NCBI GenBank assembly: GCA_025677815.1
Contig: JAIXMP010000013.1
Coordinates: 558,001-622,000 of the forward strand
Reading direction: 5' to 3'
Length of the DNA: 64,000 nucleotides
DNA from: Phascolomyces articulosus
Lineage: Eukaryota; Mucoromycota; Mucoromycetes; Mucorales; Lichtheimiaceae
In this document: positions 60,912 through 64,000 of the stretch, one piece after another
Position numbering within the stretch: the first letter of the stretch is position 1
Layout of the letters: the number at the start of each line of letters is the position of its first letter
The notes under the pieces: generated by a model
Seen by the model: the letters and a program-made list of their open reading frames with translations, nothing else
What the model was told of the DNA's origin: nothing
Database searches by the model: none
Position numbers and translations under genes: made by a program

Positions 60912-63900
60912 ATGAGACGACGGTTGAACAATAACGGTTCAAATAATAATAATAAAAAGGGTGATCGATCTTCCAATTATGCCAGTACAACAAAAGAATC
61001 CACTCCATTACGACAAGCCAGTTTTTCTGAAACGCCTGAAGATATTCTGGCTGATAGTGGATTATACAAGACCGATGATCGTCCATTTTGGAAAAGAAAA
61101 CGATTTCATTTCATTGTGGGCGTTTCTGTCGGCGCTCTTGCCGCTATTGGTGCAGCGTCTACCACACCTACAGCACAAAACCATTTCAATGAACTACAAA
61201 CGTATCTTGCTTTACAGTTGGCTGATATTGACTTTGGAGGGGCTACAGATGTGGTGGATGAATTGTTTGGCAATGTCACTGGGTTCTTTAAACCATCGCC
61301 ATCGAGTGATATACCATTTATGCCAGCATTATCCTTAAAGTATGTTTGCGATAAGAGAGAGAGTGATAATATTAATATGAAAACTAAATACGTATATATA
61401 TATACTATGATGTAGGGATGAACTAGATTTAAAACCACATTATCCAGTGGTTCTTATACCCGGTATCATTTCTTCAGGTTTGGAAAGTTGGGGTACTTCA
61501 GAAAAAAGCCAAAAATATTTCAGAAAGAGAATGTGGGGAACAACCAGTAACGTATTATTTTCAATTTCATCTTTTTTTGTGTGTGACCTTTATCACGTCC
61601 CTCAGCATAAAGTGTATAAATTTTATCACTCATCATTAGTGTGACATATGATAATAGCTATGTTTCGTTCTGTACTCCTGGATAAGGATCTTTGGACAGA
61701 ACATCTTAAACTCGATAGTATCACTGGACTTGATCCTGAACCGGGAATAAAAATTCGTGCTGCTCAAGGTAAGGTTTTAAGATAAGGAGGATTGTTGGTG
61801 GTGATGATGATGACGATACTATGGATAATAATAATAATAGGATATTGTATATATTAGGACTCGATGCTGCGGATTATTTTGTTACGGGGTAAAATATGGA
61901 TAACACGTTGAAAGAAAAAAAACAAGTAGTGCTACTATTATTGTTACTGTTGTTCATTTACGCTAACAAGAAAATCTCCCCATTTTCTACTTACTTCCTC
62001 CTATATTGTCTGTGAACAACCCCAATTTTTTTCCTTTCTCTCCTAGATATTGGGTTTGGGCAAGAATCATTGAAAATCTAGCAGCTATCGGCTATGATAG
62101 TACGAATATGCACTTAGCAAGTTATGACTGGCGATTATCTTTTTCCAACCTCGAAATCCGCGATCATTATTTTTCCAAACTTAAATCTATTATTGAAACG
62201 GGTAACCGAAATGAAGGACGTAAAACGGTCATTGTGACACATTCCATGGGTAAAGTTATATACAAAAGGGAAATGCTTCAACTTGACAGATAGAAACACT
62301 TGTGAAACGAACATTTCAAAAAAAAAAAATCTCACCATGCTAAACGACATATCATACAAAAAAAAAAAAGGTTCGATTTTATTTCCTTATTTTCTTAAAT
62401 GGGTCGAACATCCTGATTTGGGAAAAGGTGGTGCTTCTTGGACTGAACAAAATATCGAAACATTTGTGAATATTGGTGGTCCTGCATTGGGTGTACCCAA
62501 AGCACTTGCTGCTATGCTTTCAGGTATAATTCAAGTTAAACATACACAAAAAGCGTGCAACGGGGGTCATGTGATAACATAAATAATGCATATGTCCACA
62601 TGCATAAATTAAAATAAATTTATAGGCGAGACGCGTGATACAATGGCATTAGGAAGTTTTGGAGCTTACTTATTAGAAAAATTCTTCTCAAGAAGAGAAC
62701 GGGCCAACTTGCTACGCACTTGGGGTGGAGCTAGCTCGATGCTACCCAAGGGTGGTGAACTTTTATGGGGAACTAACAACGTAGCACCAGATGATCCGAC
62801 TTTTGGGTTTCAAGGTGATCATCTCTCCTATGGCAACATGATTTCATTTACCAAATCAGATGCAGCAACAGCCATGGATAAGGGTGGTGAAGATCATGAT
62901 GAAAGAATCCGTAATCATACAGCACAATCCTCTATTGAATTATTACATGAGAATAGTTCCAAGGAGTATCATGATATGTTGCGAACAAATTACTCTTTTG
63001 GTATTTCGACGGACAAGAAACAATTGAAATTGAATGATATGGATGAAACGAAATGGAGTAATCCATTGGAATCTCAACTTCCGAATGGTAAACTATCCTC
63101 CATACGATTCCTTCACCTCCCTTCTTTTCTATCCCCCTTTCCAAAAGGTAACAAACAAAAATGAACTCATCCTATACAACATTCTTTATAGCACCCAATA
63201 TGAAGATCTACTGTATGTATGGTGTTAACTTACCGACAGAACGAAGTTATTATTATGCCAAAACCAAAAAATCGTACGACGAAATATTTTGTGATGAAAG
63301 TAATATGACAGATGCTCGCTGTCAAGCACAAGAAAGAGCACAAAGGGCGAAAGAAGAATATGAAGAAAAAGCCAAAGAATTTTTAGGATCCTCTTTTACC
63401 AATACAATGGATGAAGTGCTACGCCCACCTGAACTGGTAAACGTTACACACATCAACATCCAATTACTGCTATCTCTATAATAATTAATAACTTTGCTAA
63501 TACATATGTTGAAACCGGGTTCATTTACTTCTTTTTCATGGTGCATAGTTTATTAACCCAGATGCGCATGATCCAATAAATGGTGTTGAGACGGGTGTTC
63601 GATTTGCAGATGGGTAAGTGTGTACACACACGCGGATATATGTAAGAAAGTTTCCGATGTACTTATGGATTCAAATTCATATCTATATAGTGATGGTACT
63701 GTACCTGTTCTATCGTTAGGATACATGTGTGAACCAAAGAATGGAGGATGGACGAAGCACGCCGACTTGTATAATCCAGCACATATTCCCGTTGTTCTTA
63801 GGGAGTATAAACATGAGGAGAGTGAAAGTAAGCTTGATGTTCGTGGTGGCAGAAAAGCAGGCGACCACGTTGACATTCTTGGAAATTGGGAGATGATTGT

Positions 63901-64000
63901 AAGTTATATTATTATATTATATATATAGAAAGGGGATGGCCTTATTTTATATATAAATAAGGGGAGTGACACTACTTCTAGATTCATAGTAAAAACTCAC
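60912..64000 (+). CDS. LRO1: Phospholipid:diacylglycerol acyltransferase (PDAT), 3' end outside window
   Basis: Ten complete exons (60912-61339, 61416-61546, 61658-61768, 61858-61888, 62047-62249, 62371-62523, 62626-63087, 63192-63436, 63549-63613, 63691-63898) give 679 residues, and an eleventh probably starts at 63982 and runs off the edge. PDAT moves an acyl chain from phospholipid to diacylglycerol, making triacylglycerol at the ER. A cytosolic N terminus precedes one transmembrane span (FHFIVGVSVGALAAIGAAS); the lumenal α/β-hydrolase part has the HYPVVLIPGIISSGLESWG lid region, THSMGS nucleophile (S300), ASSMLPKGGELLWG, DGTVPVLS (Asp611) and HVDILG (His669). All three catalytic residues are present. 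Exon 4 is only 31 nt. The last ~10-15 residues are missing. Confidence 0.93.

Noticed and set aside
1..64000. CRISPR array, prophage, bacterial operon or plasmid features
   Set aside because: Spliced eukaryotic genes throughout, no regular short repeats with spacers and no ribosome-binding-site-type gene starts.

Overview
This is an AT-rich window of eukaryotic (fungal) nuclear DNA. Its genes are broken by many short GT-AG introns, mostly about 60-240 bp. The gene set includes a Trm10 tRNA methyltransferase, Lro1-type PDAT, Rrp12, a Tof1/Timeless fork protein, APC5, a Mug70-type CBS-PB1 protein, mitochondrial uL5 and cytosolic-type pyruvate carboxylase. The C-rich pyrimidine leaders, single-letter homopolymers and intron style fit an early-diverging filamentous fungus, most likely Mucoromycota (Mucorales). 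The lineage is an inference. All exon maps were made by hand, using splice signals, reading phase and family resemblance; every multi-exon model stays in phase from start to stop.

Layout. Bases 1-2741 hold only eroded coding-like fragments. At 2742-4503 lies a STE20-like kinase (6 exons, +), followed by a gene-free AT-rich stretch of about 6 kb. At 10552-13480 is a Kar9-like/GAS2 microtubule protein (+), and at 14679-18756 pyruvate carboxylase (+). The stretch 18757-22901 is intergenic and contains a decayed gene, a duplicated hairpin-bearing element and a GGTTCAAG-type repeat field. A MATE transporter is at 22902-24908 (-). About 26.8-29.4 kb carries two tandem, decayed copies of an unknown acidic gene.

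The dense half starts at 30.6 kb: F-box/LRR protein (+), Mediator-28-like protein (+), TRM10 (-), a small membrane PPxY protein (+), a possible small gene at 38848 (+), RRP12 (+, 11 exons), APC5 (-, 19 exons), a cysteine-rich zinc-ribbon protein (-), TOF1/Timeless (+, 15 exons) and a CBS-PB1 tail-anchored protein (-, 8 exons). After a relic-bearing gap (56.4-59.4 kb) come mitochondrial ribosomal protein uL5 (+) and LRO1 (+, running off the right edge).

Functional themes: housekeeping metabolism (PYC, LRO1), ribosome production (RRP12, uL5m, TRM10) and a cell-cycle group (Kar9/GAS2-like, APC5, TOF1). The two replication/mitosis genes TOF1 and APC5 both carry ACGCGT (MCB-type) boxes just upstream of their start codons, which suggests G1/S control. 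I saw no tRNA, rRNA, CRISPR or intact transposon. The most novel material is the decayed tandem gene family and the duplicated hairpin element.
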